Shown here in pieces: positions 62,701-64,000 of a stretch of 64,000 nucleotides of DNA; the first letter of the stretch is position 1; each line of letters starts with the position of its first letter. The notes beneath the pieces are model-generated. The model was not told where the DNA came from, ran no database searches, and worked only from the letters and a program-made list of their open reading frames with translations. The DNA is from Luscinia megarhynchos (taxonomy: Eukaryota; Chordata; Aves; Passeriformes; Turdidae), in assembly GCA_034336665.1 (NCBI GenBank), contig JAPFBE010000002.1, forward strand, positions 37,427,406-37,491,405, given 5' to 3'. The position numbers were made by a program, and so were the translations under genes.

Positions 62701-64000
62701 AAGGGAGGGAGTGAAAACTGGGACTCCACAACAGATGTGAAAATGGTTGATTTTTTTTTAAATCAGAAATAGAGTAAATGAAACAGCTTTGTGACAGCTT
62801 CATTGGTTTTATTTAAGCATAATATTTTGGAGGATGCAAGAGTAGGCCATAAAAAGCACTTAGTAAACCAGAAATCAATGAGTGGTGCAGGAAAGGAGTT
62901 AACACTTCATTTTTTTGCTAGAAACCAGACACATTGAACACTCATTGAAATCTGTTTGCTGCTGGACTGAGTAGCTAGTTAACTACCATGCCAAAAGGAA
63001 CTTTAAAGGCCCCACTCTAAGTTAAAAATTCTTGTCACAATTTTAGGGTTGTTCAATCTGGTCTAGCCTGCCTTGTTGCCTCTCTCCTGGGCAGTGCTCT
63101 ATGGCATTTCAGCCCAGGGTTAGCCCAATGTTTGCAGCATGTCCCTCTCTTTCACTGGAGAAATCACCTGCTGAGGCAACTCCAGGCTCTGCTCAGAGAC
63201 CTGTGGTTTGTTTGATTTAGCTTTGTGAGCTCTGCAAACACATTTCACCAGGATCTAGGTCAAACAATGGTGCTTGAAGAGGAAACCACATGCAAAAGGC
63301 CAAAGGAACTTCAGAAAGATTTGTTGGTCACAACCCATAACCTGTCATGTAAGGGCTGGATCACTGAAATGCTTTCCAGTGGTGCCTCTGGGCCAGTTTC
63401 AAGAGTATGTACAATTTTCAGATTGCTAAAACCAGTAATTTTAATAAATTTTGAAGGGCTGGCCTCTTTTCCATTCACATGCTAGCTGCTGTTCATGGGA
63501 ATGCTGCCCAGTTCTTAAACCCAAACCCTCTATGGCTGCCAGGGGAGGGTTTTCATTAGACAGCCCATGTCTCTAGCCTTGCCTTTTGCTGAGCTTCTGC
63601 CAGAAACAGAAGCATTTAGCAGCTCTTGATGCTCATTACAAGACTTTTTCATCAGCTAAACTTTGACTGATGGCAGACTCATCCCAGCAGACACTGGCTG
63701 CATTTACTGTGCAGCTGCATTTATTGTGAAGCCCTGACTTGTTATGATACTGGGTTCTGCTAATTAGTCCTTAAATAAATAATCCATCTGACTGTGGACA
63801 AGATTCTAGAGCTGTCAGGACAAGCCAAAGAAAACCTTTAATTATAGAAGAGCTGAGTCCTCCCTCCCCAGACTTGCAGTGAATATGAACAAGGGAGGAT
63901 CAGAGATCAGGCAGAAGTTGCAGGTACAATATTTGGATTACTTGCACAGTATAGTGGGATACAGGATCAAAGTATTTTAAGCTTTCAGTTTAAGAAAGAA

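Larger units (their letters stand above)
56374..64000 (-). other. Upstream intron of the gene, extending past the window edge
   Basis: No confirmed exon. It holds the exon-like blocks at 57553-57675 and 59890-60003, a 45-codon helix-like frame at 59236-59373, the GC-rich patch, the plus-strand CR1, the (AC)n repeat and the homeodomain-motif cluster near 62.6 kb. Confidence 0.55.

Overview
The window looks like a bird genome. It is AT-rich and almost free of interspersed repeats. Both recognisable transposon copies are CR1 LINE 3' ends, one in each orientation; the plus-strand copy finishes in the CR1 terminal motif ATTCTATG. There are no operons, no tRNA or rRNA genes and no CRISPR. Of the open reading frames of 60 to 154 codons, only five short stretches behave like real coding exons.

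Those five, plus one candidate micro-exon, lie on the minus strand and read from high to low coordinates: 56247-56373, 45017-45079, (37701-37720), 32038-32142, 29118-29256 and 28598-28675. Each is flanked by an AG acceptor and a GT donor. Their reading phases chain together without a stop (2-0, 0-0, 0-2, 2-2, 2-0, 0-0), giving about 177 codons of one protein. The decoded segment is rich in Ser, Pro, Thr and Ala, with a basic RVRKLTRQYS motif running straight into an acidic DEDD and a six-Ala run. This is the style of an intrinsically disordered linker in a large signalling, trafficking or cytoskeletal protein. I could not name the gene. Both ends appear to lie outside the window or in exons I could not confirm.

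Region by region: 1-28.6 kb holds no confirmed exon, and is either further intron or 3' flank of the gene. It contains a 336-bp CT-rich satellite-like tract (21.36-21.70 kb), an (ACACAG)n microsatellite, a minus-strand CR1 (27.30-27.61 kb), and a stop-poor decayed frame at 14.97-15.64 kb. From 28.6 to 56.4 kb are the exons and their introns of 0.4 to 11 kb, with a poly-A/(TA)n tract at 36.1 kb and an A/C-rich tract at 52.8 kb. From 56.4 to 64 kb is upstream intron with two exon-like blocks that do not fit the phase chain, a GC-rich patch at 58.9-59.2 kb, a plus-strand CR1 at 61.9 kb and an (AC)n repeat at 62.3 kb.

I did not find a convincing new biological system. The most useful results are the phase-consistent gene, which sits in frames too short for a simple ORF scan, and a list of splice-flanked blocks that RNA-seq or a protein search could confirm or discard.
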